A DNA stretch of 64,000 nt from Cryomorphaceae bacterium. Its GTDB lineage: Bacteria; Bacteroidota; Bacteroidia; Flavobacteriales_D; Parvicellaceae. Shown in pieces: positions 9,329 through 20,668 of the stretch. The stretch lies in NCBI GenBank assembly GCA_905182525.1, contig CAJJBV010000006.1, positions 1 to 64,000 of the forward strand. The letters run 5' to 3'. Numbering within the stretch: position 1 is the stretch's first letter; every line of letters begins with the position of its first letter. Both the position numbers and the translations under genes were made by a program. Under the pieces are notes generated by a model. That model was not told the origin of the DNA and ran no database searches. It saw only the letters and a program-made list of their open reading frames with translations.

Positions 9329-10000
9329 TTATAATTTTATTATGGCTTTGAATCTCAATTTATTATTTCCTTTTTCCATGGTGATTTCATATTTGTTACC
9401 CTCAATTTCAATAGTGCCTTGATAATTAGGATTTGTTAATTTGAATATATTTGATTTTTTCCAGTCGTTTTTATAAGTTTTTAAATTTTTAGTGATATGT
9501 AAATTATTCAGATTATATTTTTTCATATCTGAATTGAATTTTTTATTGTATTTTTTTTCAAGTTTTTCCAGAATGAGGAAAAAATTAAGATCATCCATGT
9601 TTAAGGTTGTCTCTAAACATAAATCATCATTTCTTTGACAAAACTTATAACTATTAAATGAGTTAATTAAACAAGATGAATCTTTAAATGATATGTCGAC
9701 AGAAATACTGTCATTTTCATACTTAATTAAATATTTTTTTGGATTTGTATTTGTTGTGCTTTGAGAAAAAACCACATCCCCGTAAATTATAACATTGAAA
9801 ATATTTCGAGAAAAATCATCATTGATATTAGATAATTCTGATTTTTTAAGGTTTATTTTGATAGGATTATCAAGAAGAAATTTTTTTATTTTATTTTCTG
9901 GTAACCAGCTCCATTCTCTTTCCTTAAAAATGGAGAAAACAAGAAACAGACCTAAAGAAATTCCAATAAGGAAAAATTTAAGTCTGTTTAGAAAATTCAT
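9329..10000 (-). CDS. Conserved hypothetical protein with N-terminal membrane anchor
   Basis: A 223-residue protein I do not recognise. One hydrophobic segment (about residues 8-24) is followed by a basic and Trp-containing motif, ERE-WSWLPENKIKKFLLDNP. The rest is soluble and Lys/Asn-rich with alternating beta-type segments. Cysteines near the middle (SCLINS, FCQRNDDLC) could form a disulfide if the domain is periplasmic. It is convergent with the upstream permease gene (29-base gap) and follows ahcY by 23 bases on the minus strand, so it may be read from the ahcY promoter. No function is proposed. Confidence 0.65.
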   Translation of the reverse strand: MNFLNRLKFFLIGISLGLFLVFSIFKEREWSWLPENKIKKFLLDNPIKINLKKSELSNINDDFSRNIFNVIIYGDVVFSQSTTNTNPKKYLIKYENDSISVDISFKDSSCLINSFNSYKFCQRNDDLCLETTLNMDDLNFFLILEKLEKKYNKKFNSDMKKYNLNNLHITKNLKTYKNDWKKSNIFKLTNPNYQGTIEIEGNKYEITMEKGNNKLRFKAIIKL

Positions 10001-10023
10001 TTTATACCCAATTTAGTCTGGGA

Positions 10024-11334
10024 TTAATATCTGTAATATTCTGGTTTGTATGGACCTTCAACTTTCACACCAATATAATCAGCTTGATCATTACTAAGTG
10101 ATTCTAATTCCACACCAATTTTGGAAAGGTGTAAAAGGGCTACCTTTTCATCAAGGTGCTTAGGTAACATATAAACTTCGTTTTTGTATTTCGAGCTATT
10201 TTCCCAAAGTTCTAGCTGAGCTAAAGTTTGATTAGTAAAGGAATTACTCATAACAAATGAAGGGTGACCGGTTGCACATCCTAAATTAACTAGTCTACCT
10301 TCTGCAAGTAATATGATATCTTTTCCTTTAATAGTGTACATATCAACTTGAGGCTTAATAGTTGTCTTAGAAGATCCGTGATTTGAATCTAGCCAAGAAA
10401 CGTCAATTTCATTGTCAAAGTGACCAATATTACAAACGATGGCTTTATCCTTCATAATTTCAAAATGTTTTCCTTTGATAATATCTTTATTACCTGTTGC
10501 AGTAACTACTATATCAGCTTCAACTACAGCACTTTCCATCTTCTTAACTTCAAATCCATCCATAGCAGCTTGAAGTGCGCAAATAGGGTCAATTTCAGTG
10601 ACAATAACTCTTGCACCTGCACCTTGAAGAGAGGCTGCCGAACCTTTTCCTACATCTCCATATCCTGCAACAACAGCTACTTTCCCTGCCATCATTATGT
10701 CAGTTGATCTTCTAATTGCATCAACTAGAGATTCTTTACAACCATATTTATTGTCAAACTTAGATTTAGTTACAGAGTCATTAATATTTATTGCAGGCAT
10801 TGGTAGAGTACCATTTTTCATTCTTTCATAAAGTCTATGTACTCCTGTTGTTGTTTCTTCAGATAACCCTTTTATTTCTTTAACTAATTCTGGATAATTA
10901 TCTAACACCATATTTGTTAAATCTCCACCATCATCTAAAATCATATTTAAAGGTTTATTTCCTTCAAAAGCAAATAATGTCTGCTCTATACACCAATCAA
11001 ATTCTTGATCATTCATACCTTTCCAAGCAAAGACAGGAATTCCTTCTTTAGCAATTGCAGCAGCTGCGTGGTCTTGAGTAGAGAAAATATTACAAGATGA
11101 CCATGAAACTTCTGCTCCAAGATCAATTAAGGTTTCAATTAAAACTGCTGTTTGAATTGTCATGTGAAGACAGCCAGCAATTCTAGCACCCTTAAGCGGG
11201 TTTTGGTTTTTAAACTCTTCTCTTAAAGATATTAACCCAGGCATTTCAGCTTCAGCTAATCTTATTTCTTTTCTTCCCCAATCAGATAAACTAATATCTT
11301 TTACTTTATAACTTGCTTTTATTGTATCAGTCAT
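10024..11334 (-). CDS. ahcY: Adenosylhomocysteinase (S-adenosylhomocysteine hydrolase)
   Basis: AhcY cleaves S-adenosylhomocysteine to adenosine and homocysteine with bound NAD, keeping SAM-dependent methylation running. From the chosen ATG the protein is 436 residues, the normal bacterial length. It shows LADWGRKEI-like [10 protein letters not shown] at the start, [30 protein letters not shown], the NAD loop [28 protein letters not shown] and the C-terminal [11 protein letters not shown] longer frame to 11382 exists, but its first 16 codons overlap a good promoter box and do not resemble the family, so the start at 11334 is preferred. Dedicated upstream promoter boxes suggest independent expression. 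Confidence 0.95.
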   Translation of the reverse strand: MTDTIKASYKVKDISLSDWGRKEIRLAEAEMPGLISLREEFKNQNPLKGARIAGCLHMTIQTAVLIETLIDLGAEVSWSSCNIFSTQDHAAAAIAKEGIPVFAWKGMNDQEFDWCIEQTLFAFEGNKPLNMILDDGGDLTNMVLDNYPELVKEIKGLSEETTTGVHRLYERMKNGTLPMPAININDSVTKSKFDNKYGCKESLVDAIRRSTDIMMAGKVAVVAGYGDVGKGSAASLQGAGARVIVTEIDPICALQAAMDGFEVKKMESAVVEADIVVTATGNKDIIKGKHFEIMKDKAIVCNIGHFDNEIDVSWLDSNHGSSKTTIKPQVDMYTIKGKDIILLAEGRLVNLGCATGHPSFVMSNSFTNQTLAQLELWENSSKYKNEVYMLPKHLDEKVALLHLSKIGVELESLSNDQADYIGVKVEGPYKPEYYRY

Positions 11335-11351
11335 TATATTTAATTTTTTTG

Positions 11352-11382
11352 CAAATGTAGTTTTTAGAGAAATAAAAAACAA
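11352..11382 (-). promoter_or_regulatory. Promoter for ahcY (Bacteroidota type)
   Basis: On the minus strand, TTG (11382-11380) is followed after 20 bases by TACATTTG (11359-11352), an exact TAnnTTTG match. The predicted transcript begins just before the ATG at 11334. The box lies inside the longer open frame, which argues that the longer start is not used. Confidence 0.55.
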
Positions 11383-11418
11383 GACTAATTAAACTTGAAT
11401 TTACTTTGTTTAATTATA

Positions 11419-13086
11419 TTAGAAATAACTCGTGAAACCAAGATGGATTTTGCCTGTTCGAATTAAAAAAGGATTATCTAATTTTCTGCCAATTCCATAA
11501 ATAAAAGTTAGTAAACCATTTTTCATTGAAATATTAGTTCCAAATCCAAAACTTTGATAATATTCCTCTTTTAAAAATTCATTTGTTTTAGACTCAGTCC
11601 ATGCAAAATCCGAAAAGATAAAAACATTAGATTTTTCGTCTAACAAGTATCTAAATTCAAAATTTGACAGTATGAACGAGCTGACCATTATAGATTCTTC
11701 ATTGAATCCTCTAATAGTTTTATACCCCCCAATTCTTATTAGTTCATTTTCGTATAGAATATCATTTTGTATTATAGAACCTGTTAGTTTCATTTTTAGA
11801 GTGGTTCTTGTTATAATGTCCCAATAAGTATCTATTTCTAACTTTCCATTAAAGTTTGGGGTCCTTAAGATATTATTTGATGTTGTATCATTAGTATAGG
11901 TTTGCTTCCATCCATATGACAGTTCAGTTTTAAATAAATATCCTTTGGATGGGTTATATTTATTGTTAGTCTTTTTTAAATCCGCAGTAAATCCAAAACT
12001 GTTAACAGTTGTAGATGAATAATTACTTTGTAATAAGTTTGTAGAATTGTTCTTCGCAAATAAAAATCCACTTGTTAAGTTAGAATTTAGCCTGTAGTTC
12101 AGTATAAATTTTGAGTTTAGATTGAAAAATGAACTGTCTTTTTTAATCATATCTAAACCTCCCATTATTTCAATGTTAGTTTTAAATATAAAAGGAATAC
12201 TAAATTCGCTAATAAGATTTTGTGAAGAATTAAACATTTTACGCCAATTTAATTTTAATGTTTCTCCAAAGCTTAATGCATTTAAGAAGTTTAAGGAAAC
12301 ATTACCCGTAAACTGAATTTTCTCATTTTCAGAAGGCTGTATTCCTATTAATCCATTTACACTATTTTTAGACTCAGTTTTAACGTAAGTATATACTGAA
12401 GCAAAATTATCTACAAACTCATATGCTGGAGGCTTTATTTCTTTTAAAAAGACAGATTTTCTTATGTTTTCACTTATTTTATATATTTCTGATAAATTAA
12501 AAACATCTCCATTTTTGATATTAATTATTTTACTTACCAGCATCAATTCTTTTTTAGAAATTTCAGGATTTATTAAAGAGTCAATTCTAACTAATGGTCC
12601 AGAAATTAAGTTACATTCTAGATTGATTTTAGAATCTATAATTTCATAGTTTTTAAATTCAAACTCAGCAAAAGGAAATCCATTATTATTCATCAAAACA
12701 ATCCACTTTCTAATTTTTGAACTAATTTCACTAGGATCAAAATATTTTTTCTGACTAACAAAATCCTCTCTTAGTTTAAGGGATAATTGATCATTGATAT
12801 TTACCTTAATTTCATTGACATTAATTAAACTGCCAGTTTTCATATATATTTCTAAGTTCTTGTTAATTATTCTAGTTGAGTCGATTGAACTATTAAAATA
12901 ACCTTCTTGAATTTTTGATAAAAGAACATCATTTACAATATCCTTTAAATTATTAGAATTTGTTTTATCACTCTTTGAAACCTCAAGATTGTTGAAAATC
13001 CTATAAGATTTGATTTCCTGAGCTGCCATCATAAGTGGAAACAATAGGACAATAATAAAACCATATATAAGTTTAATAATCACCAA
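11419..13086 (-). CDS. Omp85/BamA-TamA family outer-membrane beta-barrel protein
   Basis: A 555-residue outer-membrane protein with a signal peptide (about 1-22, ending MMAAQ). A short N-terminal periplasmic region (about 25-230) is compatible with POTRA-like repeats (ISKKELMLVSKIINIKNGDVFNLSEI resembles a POTRA helix-strand unit). A C-terminal barrel (about 235-555) has alternating strands, the family segment IGGYKTIRGFNEES, FGFGTNISMKNGLLTFIYGIG and an aromatic C-terminal end, HLGFTSYF. It is shorter than BamA, so it is more likely an accessory Omp85 member (TamA-like or an uncharacterised surface-antigen protein). It overlaps the 3' end of ung by seven bases. The substrate is unknown. Confidence 0.8.
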   Translation of the reverse strand: MVIIKLIYGFIIVLLFPLMMAAQEIKSYRIFNNLEVSKSDKTNSNNLKDIVNDVLLSKIQEGYFNSSIDSTRIINKNLEIYMKTGSLINVNEIKVNINDQLSLKLREDFVSQKKYFDPSEISSKIRKWIVLMNNNGFPFAEFEFKNYEIIDSKINLECNLISGPLVRIDSLINPEISKKELMLVSKIINIKNGDVFNLSEIYKISENIRKSVFLKEIKPPAYEFVDNFASVYTYVKTESKNSVNGLIGIQPSENEKIQFTGNVSLNFLNALSFGETLKLNWRKMFNSSQNLISEFSIPFIFKTNIEIMGGLDMIKKDSSFFNLNSKFILNYRLNSNLTSGFLFAKNNSTNLLQSNYSSTTVNSFGFTADLKKTNNKYNPSKGYLFKTELSYGWKQTYTNDTTSNNILRTPNFNGKLEIDTYWDIITRTTLKMKLTGSIIQNDILYENELIRIGGYKTIRGFNEESIMVSSFILSNFEFRYLLDEKSNVFIFSDFAWTESKTNEFLKEEYYQSFGFGTNISMKNGLLTFIYGIGRKLDNPFLIRTGKIHLGFTSYF

Positions 13087-13763
13087 TTAATTTCATTTAA
13101 ATTATTTTGTTTTAAATACTTATTAGATTTTGAAAAATGTTTACATCCATTAAAACTTATGTAAGAGGAAAGTGGAGAAGGATGACTAGAGGATAGTATC
13201 AAATGTTTGTTTTTATCAATTAATTCTTGTTTTTGTTTTGCAAAGTTTCCCCACAGAAAAAAAACTACATTATTTTTATTTCCAGAAATATGTTTTAATA
13301 TTTTGTCAGTAAATTTATTCCATCCTAAATTCTGGTGTGAATTAGGCTTTCCAGATTTCACGCTTAAAGATGAATTAAGCATTAAAACCCCTTGATCTGC
13401 CCAACTTTCAAGATTTTTTTTAGTATTAGGTCTTTTTTTTAAGTCATTTTCTACTTCATTAAATATGTTTTTTAATGAAGGTGGTGTTATTTGATCATTA
13501 TTAACCGCAAAAGAAAGGCCATTCGCTTGTCCACGTCCATGATATGGATCTTGACCTACAATAACTACTTTTAAATTTGAAAAACTAGTCTTTTTAAATG
13601 CCTTAAAAATATTTTTTGGACTCGGACAAAGTATATTTTCTTCAGCACAACTTTCTAATTCTTCAATTATAAACTTGAAATACTTTTTATTTATCTCACT
13701 TTTAAATATAGATAACCATTCATTGTTAACTTGATTAAATAGAAATTCGTTATTTACAATCAT
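13080..13763 (-). CDS. ung: Uracil-DNA glycosylase, family 1
   Basis: Ung removes uracil from DNA to start base-excision repair. The 227-residue protein contains the water-activating Asp72 in VGQDPYHG, LMLNSSLSV, VVFFLWGNFA and the catalytic His194 in SHPSPLS, followed by FNGCKHFSKSN, all in family order and spacing. It is the upstream partner of the Omp85 gene, with a seven-base overlap. It is divergent from a small lipoprotein gene across a 76-base gap that holds a promoter on the other strand. Confidence 0.95.
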   Translation of the reverse strand: MIVNNEFLFNQVNNEWLSIFKSEINKKYFKFIIEELESCAEENILCPSPKNIFKAFKKTSFSNLKVVIVGQDPYHGRGQANGLSFAVNNDQITPPSLKNIFNEVENDLKKRPNTKKNLESWADQGVLMLNSSLSVKSGKPNSHQNLGWNKFTDKILKHISGNKNNVVFFLWGNFAKQKQELIDKNKHLILSSSHPSPLSSYISFNGCKHFSKSNKYLKQNNLNEINW

Positions 13764-13790
13764 ATTTTTAAATAAAAACTAATGATTTCA

Positions 13791-13819
13791 TTGTTGTTAT
13801 GTGTTTTTTAATATTTTTG
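13791..13819 (+). promoter_or_regulatory. Promoter for the small lipoprotein gene
   Basis: TTG at 13791-13793 and TATTTTTG at 13812-13819 are separated by 18 bases and match the Bacteroidota -33/-7 pattern. The expected transcript start is near 13825, 15 bases before the ATG at 13840. This argues against the upstream GTG at 13801, which lies inside the promoter. Confidence 0.55.
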
Positions 13820-13839
13820 TTAAAGCAATAAACAAAAAC

Positions 13840-14010
13840 ATGAAAAAAATTATCTCCTTTATAATTACCATTTTGGCATTATCTACTCTTTCTTCATGTT
13901 CTCTTTTTAAGCCTGTTCAAAAAAGGTGTCCAGCCTACAGTTTAGAAATAAATCAAAATATTCAACAAGAATTAGTTTCATTAAATTCCTCAGACTTAAA
14001 AAATAATTAA
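13840..14010 (+). CDS. Small lipoprotein, about 56 residues
   Basis: The protein begins MKKIISFIITIL and has a lipobox-like LSSC (Cys at about residue 20), so it should be lipidated and exported by the Sec/Lsp route. The short mature part carries KRCPAYS, a pattern I associate with small Bacteroidota lipoproteins of unknown role. The start was chosen because it lies 21 bases after a good promoter box and gives a clean signal peptide; the frame could be extended to a GTG at 13801 but without benefit. The gene stands alone, with a separate promoter before the next gene. Confidence 0.7.
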   Translation: MKKIISFIITILALSTLSSCSLFKPVQKRCPAYSLEINQNIQQELVSLNSSDLKNN

Positions 14011-14060
14011 ATAAGTTTTTAATTTTTCTTTAAACAATTCCTTTTATTCTTCAATTTCTC

Positions 14061-14068
14061 TATTTTTG
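14061..14068 (+). promoter_or_regulatory. -7 promoter box for the lipA operon
   Basis: TATTTTTG fits TAnnTTTG and lies 15 bases before the ATG at 14083. No convincing -33 TTTG is seen. The position supports the ATG at 14083 over the TTG at 14074. Confidence 0.45.
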
Positions 14069-14082
14069 TTTAGTTGACAAAA

Positions 14083-14829
14083 ATGCTAAGATATACAAAC
14101 ACTATTTTATTTAATTTGTTGTTTTTTTTATCTTCTTATTCTCAAATTCCACACGAAGATAAGATGATGGCTAGAATTACAAAAGAAATTTGGGTTGGTG
14201 GCACGATTCATACTAGTGGATTTGCTTTAGATTATGGAAAGTCAAAATTTATGACTTTTAAAAAAAAATCACTTTTTACTGTTAGTTTAATTACAAATAA
14301 ACATGATAAAGAATACAAAATATTTGGATCTTTTGATGAAAATGCTAAAAAGTTTGTTTTTGGAAAGGTTAATTCTTTGTTCGCTTTAAGGTTTGGATTT
14401 GGCAGAAGAAAAGTTTTATATAATAAATTAAGAGATAATGGTTTGCAAATATCGATGAATTATACTTTTGGACCATCTCTGGGATTTGTCAAGCCAGTTT
14501 TTCTAGAAGTTTTTAAATATGACGTAACTGGAAGAATTTCTGGTGTTTCTCTAGAAAGATATAATCCTGAATCACACAACTTAACCAATATTTATGGCAG
14601 AGGCCCTTGGTCTTCTGGCTTTGGATCTTCAAAACTAAATCCTGGATTGTTTTTTAAACTAGGTTTAGAATTTGAATATTCTTACAATCGAGAAATTATG
14701 AATTCACTAGAAATTGGTTTTTCAGTTGATGGCTATCTAAATAAAGTACTTTTGATGGCAGAAAATAAAGATCACCGTTTTTATCCTAATTTGTATTTAA
14801 GTTGTTCATTTGGAAATAAATTTTATTAA
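14083..14829 (+). CDS. Hypothetical exported protein, probable outer-membrane beta-barrel
   Basis: About 248 residues with a signal peptide (hydrophobic run after MLRYTN, likely cut after SYSQ). The mature part consists of alternating aromatic and glycine-rich strands ([71 protein letters not shown]) and ends in an aromatic residue, which together suggest a small outer-membrane barrel. I do not recognise a named family. The stop overlaps the lipA start by one base (TAATG), so the two are translationally coupled. A link to lipoate synthesis is not evident. Confidence 0.65.
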   Translation: MLRYTNTILFNLLFFLSSYSQIPHEDKMMARITKEIWVGGTIHTSGFALDYGKSKFMTFKKKSLFTVSLITNKHDKEYKIFGSFDENAKKFVFGKVNSLFALRFGFGRRKVLYNKLRDNGLQISMNYTFGPSLGFVKPVFLEVFKYDVTGRISGVSLERYNPESHNLTNIYGRGPWSSGFGSSKLNPGLFFKLGLEFEYSYNREIMNSLEIGFSVDGYLNKVLLMAENKDHRFYPNLYLSCSFGNKFY

Positions 14830-15689
14830 TGATTAAAGATTCTATAACAAAAATAAAAAAGCCAAAATGGCTCAAGGTTAAATTGCCTACTGGAAAGTCT
14901 TACAAGAACGTAAGAAATTTAGTAACTGAACATAAACTTCATACCATATGTGAAAGTGGTAATTGTCCAAATATGGGAGAATGTTGGGGAGCAGGTACCG
15001 CTACATTCATGATTTTAGGAAATGTTTGTACTAGATCTTGTGGATTTTGCGCTGTTTCAACAGGAAGACCTGAAAAAGTTGATGTATTTGAACCTGGAAG
15101 AGTTGCTAATTCTGTAAAATTAATGAAGGTTAAGCACGCAGTTATTACATCTGTTGATCGTGATGATTTATCGGATGGTGGGGCTGATACTTGGGTTTCT
15201 ACAGTGAAAGCAATAAGGAGACAATCCCCCGAAACTACCTTAGAAACTTTAATACCAGATTTTGCTGGTATTTGGGAAAACTTAAATAAAATTATTAATG
15301 TTTCACCTGAAATTGTTTCCCATAATATTGAAACAGTAAGAAGATTAACAAAAACGATTAGAGTTCAGGCAAAGTATAATAGAAGTTTAGAACTATTATT
15401 AAGATTAAAACAAGGAGGAATGAAAACTAAGTCTGGACTAATGTTGGGACTTGGAGAAACCCAAGAAGAAGTTTTCGAGACCTTAGAAGATTTAAGATCT
15501 GTAAAGGTTGACATAGTAACGCTTGGACAATACCTACAACCCACGCCAAAACATGCTCCTGTAGAAGAATTTATTAATCCTGATCAGTTTGAAAAGTATA
15601 AGGAATTTGGTTTGAAATTAGGTTTTAGATTTGTCGAAAGTGGACCGTTAGTAAGATCTAGTTACCATGCTGAGAAACATCTATTTTAA
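14829..15689 (+). CDS. lipA: Lipoyl synthase
   Basis: LipA is a radical-SAM enzyme that inserts two sulfurs into protein-bound octanoyl groups to make lipoyl cofactors for pyruvate and 2-oxoglutarate dehydrogenases. The 286-residue protein has the auxiliary 4Fe-4S cluster motif [12 protein letters not shown], the radical-SAM motif CTRSCGFC, the GRP after it, [23 protein letters not shown] and the C-terminal RSSYHAE with the Ser ligand. Length and order are standard. It is downstream of, and one-base overlapping with, a barrel-like hypothetical gene. Confidence 0.97.
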   Translation: MIKDSITKIKKPKWLKVKLPTGKSYKNVRNLVTEHKLHTICESGNCPNMGECWGAGTATFMILGNVCTRSCGFCAVSTGRPEKVDVFEPGRVANSVKLMKVKHAVITSVDRDDLSDGGADTWVSTVKAIRRQSPETTLETLIPDFAGIWENLNKIINVSPEIVSHNIETVRRLTKTIRVQAKYNRSLELLLRLKQGGMKTKSGLMLGLGETQEEVFETLEDLRSVKVDIVTLGQYLQPTPKHAPVEEFINPDQFEKYKEFGLKLGFRFVESGPLVRSSYHAEKHLF

Positions 15690-15779
15690 TTTGTTTAATT
15701 TTTTTTTAATAATTATTGCTTAACAAATACTAGCTTAATTTAATAATTTGTAATTTTAAACCAATATATAAATTCTACA

Positions 15780-18700
15780 ATGAAAAAAACAATCATTTAT
15801 CCAACCTTAATTATAATAATTATAATTTCAATTTCTTTCTTTTCAAAGTCAACTAGTAATGATTATTCTAGGAAATATAATTATAAATCTATATATAATA
15901 TTGAATCTGTAACGGGTGCTAATGGGGCAATAGATTACAAAAATTTAATATATAAAGATTTTAACACAGGTAAAGTAGAACTATCAAAACTGGCATCTGC
16001 TAAAGATTTAGTACGTCAAAAAATGATTTCGAGATCTTCAAGCCTTAGTTTTGTTGAGGAAGGACCTGATAATGTCGGTGGTAGAACAAGAGCTATTGCA
16101 ATACATCCTGATGATGAAAATGTAATGTTTGCTGGTTCAGTCTCTGGTGGTTTGTTTAAAACAGTAAATGCCGGTCAAAATTGGGTTAGAGTTCAAGAAT
16201 TTGATGATGCAATGATTAATAGTGCAATTGGTACAGGATCTTTAAGTATATCATCAATTGCAATAACTAAAAATGGTGCTCTTTATATAGCAACTGGAGG
16301 AAACAAATACGAAGGATCGGTTAATAATGAAGGTTCAGGAATTACTAGTGGAGACGGTATTTGGTACAGTGTGTCTACCGACAATTTCAGTTTTCTACAA
16401 GTTCCAAACACTAATAACAAAGACATTTTAAAAGTTCAAAGTGATATGACTGATGACAATACCGTTTATTATGTAGGGATGGGTGTTGGTTTAAATAAAA
16501 TCACAAATTACACTACAACCCAAAGTATTTCTGGAATTAGTAATAATTCTACAATTGGTGATTTCAAAATTTCGGAAGATGGTCAAGTTATGATCTTAGG
16601 CATTGACCTTGGAGGTGTAAGGTCTTGGTCAAGTCAAGATGGTGGACTTACGTGGACTGATTTACACTCAAATGGCCAGTTACAAGGTTTTGGAATGGGC
16701 AGGTCAGAGTATGCGATTTCTAAAAATACAAACCCTGCTGGTAAATATACCTTATACTGTATTTTTGCCACATCTGGTAGTGTTCTAGGTGGTGTTTACA
16801 GATCAATTGACAATGGTGTTAATTGGGGTCAAATTGCTCCTGGATCTACCACTAACTTTACTCCTTTAAGCACTTCAAGATCTAGTCAAGGAAAATATGA
16901 TTTGGTAATTACCTCCAGACCAGATGGTCAGGAATGTATTATAGGTGGAATTGATTTATGGTCCTGGGTTCACACTTCTACTTCTAGTGATCCCTTTAAT
17001 GGTCAATGGTACCCAATTTCTTCATGGTCAGTAAATCCTATTGTTCCTATTTATATTCATGCAGATAACCATCGCTTAGTTTGGAAAAATAATAACCAAT
17101 TAGTTGTTGGAAATGACGGAGGTGTTCAAATTAGAACTGGGTCTTCTGGAACGTCTCAGTTTGGAGCAGTTATAAACAAGGGCTATAACATAACTCAGTT
17201 TTATTCAATGGCATTTGGAGGAAATGGATCAGTTATTGCTGGTGCTCAAGATAATGGTACTCAATATAAAGATAATTCTAATCCTTTTTCTAAAGAATTC
17301 TCTGAAGTAGGAGGTGGTGATGGATTTGAATGTGAAATTTCATATTTGAATAGTAACGCTTTTATAACAACTGTTTATAATGGAGCTATTTCAAGGTCTA
17401 AAGATAAGGGAGTAACTACTCAAAGCGTACCTGCACCTTGTTCAGGTATAGTTGGTCAGGATTGTGGACCCTTTTACAATGCTATTGCGCTAATGGAAGA
17501 TCCTGAGGATTTTAATTCAAGAGATTCAATAGTTTATATTCCAAGTTCTGATATGATAATTGGAGATACTGTAACCTATTTAAGCAAGTCTTTTGGTATT
17601 CCAATAAAACATATTCTTAGTCAGAACTTAAATGTTTATGATACAATTAATATTGTAGGAACAGATACATTTATTACGGTCTTAGGAACAGATACATTAA
17701 TGCTTCCTGATTATGTCCAGTCTTATTTCATAACACAAAGTGATGAAGCTGTATATATTACAAGAGATATTTTAAGATTTACAACAACGCCAGAGTGGTG
17801 GAAATTATATAATACTAATTCAAATTCTATTCATAGTTTTGAAATTTCTCACGATATGAATTACGCCTGGTGTGGTACTGGAAATGGTAGTTTGTCAAGA
17901 ATTTCTGGACTTGCAAATGCTTATTCTTTAGAAGAAGCGGATATTGATTACAAGCCTGTTGCTTCTGATACTTTGATAGAAATATCAAGCTGGTAATATC
18001 ATTACAGGTTCAATGATAAATCAAATAAATTTTGCTCAGAATAGTAATTTATATACCTACTAAAGATGGTTCTGAAATTAAGTATAAACTTCATAAACAA
18101 ACTGTATTTAATCTTTCTGGAAAAGTCATTACCGATATTTCTGTAGACCCCAATAACGCTGACAATGTATGTGTTGTATTTGGGGGAACATCAACTAATC
18201 ATGTTTATTATTCTACTAATGCGACTTCTTCTAATCCATCTTTTGTTCCGATTGATGGTGATCTTCCTGATATGCCAGTATTTGGTTGTGTCATCGAAAG
18301 AGACCCGTCATCAGACGTAATTATTATTGGAACTGAATACGGTGTCTTTACAACTGATAATATTTCGGGATCTAATACATCTTGGAGTTCTAATAATTCT
18401 GAAATTGGTCCAATCCCAGTTTTTGATATTTGTCAACAATGGAGACCGTGGGAAGCTGGAATGGATAATGGTTATAGAAAAGTAAATAATCAAGGTGCTA
18501 TTTATGCTTGCACCCATGGAAGAGGTATTTGGAGAGCTGATAACTTATTGTCTGTTCAAGAACCAATTCTAAATAACGAGATATCTAAAAATATATCATC
18601 ATTAAATATTTATCCAAATCCAGTTTTAGAAAACACAAATCTTTCTTTTGAGTTAAATAATTCAAATATCATTAGTGTTATAATTTATAACATAAATGGA

Positions 18701-18850
18701 AGTGTAGTTAAAACATTATATAATAACGTAATGTTTAATAATGGGTATCATACTTTGCCAGTAAGCACTTCGGAATTACCAATAGGCACTTATTTAATAA
18801 CACTTTCTTCTGGTGATGAACAGAAAGTAACTAAATTTATAAAATATTAA
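15780..18850 (+). CDS. T9SS-secreted beta-propeller (BNR/VPS10-like) protein, interrupted by two frameshifts
   Basis: A large secreted protein of about 1022 residues once repaired. The N-terminus has a signal-anchor-like hydrophobic segment. The body holds sialidase/sortilin-type Asp-box repeats (GLFKTVNAGQNW, SQDGGLTWTDL, RSIDNGVNWGQI), the pattern of the VPS10/BNR propeller proteins of Bacteroidota. The C-terminus (from LNIYPNPVLEN) is a type A T9SS sorting domain ending VTKFIKY. The reading frame moves twice by +1: the first frame stops at 17996, a middle frame carries 17992 to about 18056, and the third runs to 18850. Flanking frames show no decay, so error or recent mutation is likely. 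A strong terminator follows. The substrate is unknown. Confidence 0.82.
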
Positions 18851-18859
18851 ATTTTTTAA

Positions 18860-19921
<1,062 letters not shown>

Positions 19922-20668
19922 TTATTTAAACTTCTTTAGTTCAACTTTTTTACCGTCAAACACACCATAAGTGTAGTGATTTATCCAATCTCCTAAGTTA
20001 ATATAAGTCGATTTGTCTCCAATTTTATGATGGATTGGCACATGTCTGTGACCAAAAATAAAATATTCTATATCTTCATTTTCTTTTAACTTTTCCTTTG
20101 AGTATTGAATCAGCCATTCCTTATCTTCTCCAAGAAAAGATGGGCTCTCGCTATTTTCGTTTTCCCTACTCATTTTAGACCAATAATGGGCGATAGAAAA
20201 ACTCAAGTTTGGATGTAGTCTAGCAAATAACCATTGGCATAAACTATTTGTAAAAATTTTTTTAACGAACTTATACTTTCTATCTCCTGGGCCTAAACCA
20301 TCACCGTGACCAATGAAAAATATTTTATTTTCAATTTTTTTGGTTATAGGATTCTTGATAACATTTAGTCCAATTTCTTTTTCTAAATATCCAAACATCC
20401 ACATGTCATGATTTCCTGTAAATAGGTGGATTTCAACTCCTTTGTCTTTCAACGAGGCTAACATTCCTAAAAACCTTATGTTTCCTTTTGGAATACTATA
20501 TTTGTGTTCAAACCAAAAGTCAAAAATATCCCCAACTAAGTATAATTCCTTAGCATCTTTTTCTATTGTTTGTAACCAACTAATAATCTTATTCTCTCGA
20601 TGTTTATTATTAGAATAATTTCCCAAATGAAAATCAGAAGCAAAATATATTTTTGTTCTATTTTTCAT
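19922..20668 (-). CDS. lpxH: UDP-2,3-diacylglucosamine diphosphatase-like metallophosphoesterase (LpxH type)
   Basis: LpxH hydrolyses UDP-2,3-diacylglucosamine to lipid X in lipid A synthesis. The 248-residue calcineurin-like protein has all metal-binding blocks: SDFHLGN, VGDIFDFWFEH, TGNHDMW, GHGDG and GHRHVPIH. It is the last gene of an operon whose first gene is lpxK, a later step of the same pathway, which strengthens the assignment. Its ATG overlaps the M1 peptidase stop by four bases. The specific LpxH role is inferred, since other UDP-sugar diphosphatase relatives exist in this superfamily. Confidence 0.88.
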   Translation of the reverse strand: MKNRTKIYFASDFHLGNYSNNKHRENKIISWLQTIEKDAKELYLVGDIFDFWFEHKYSIPKGNIRFLGMLASLKDKGVEIHLFTGNHDMWMFGYLEKEIGLNVIKNPITKKIENKIFFIGHGDGLGPGDRKYKFVKKIFTNSLCQWLFARLHPNLSFSIAHYWSKMSRENENSESPSFLGEDKEWLIQYSKEKLKENEDIEYFIFGHRHVPIHHKIGDKSTYINLGDWINHYTYGVFDGKKVELKKFK

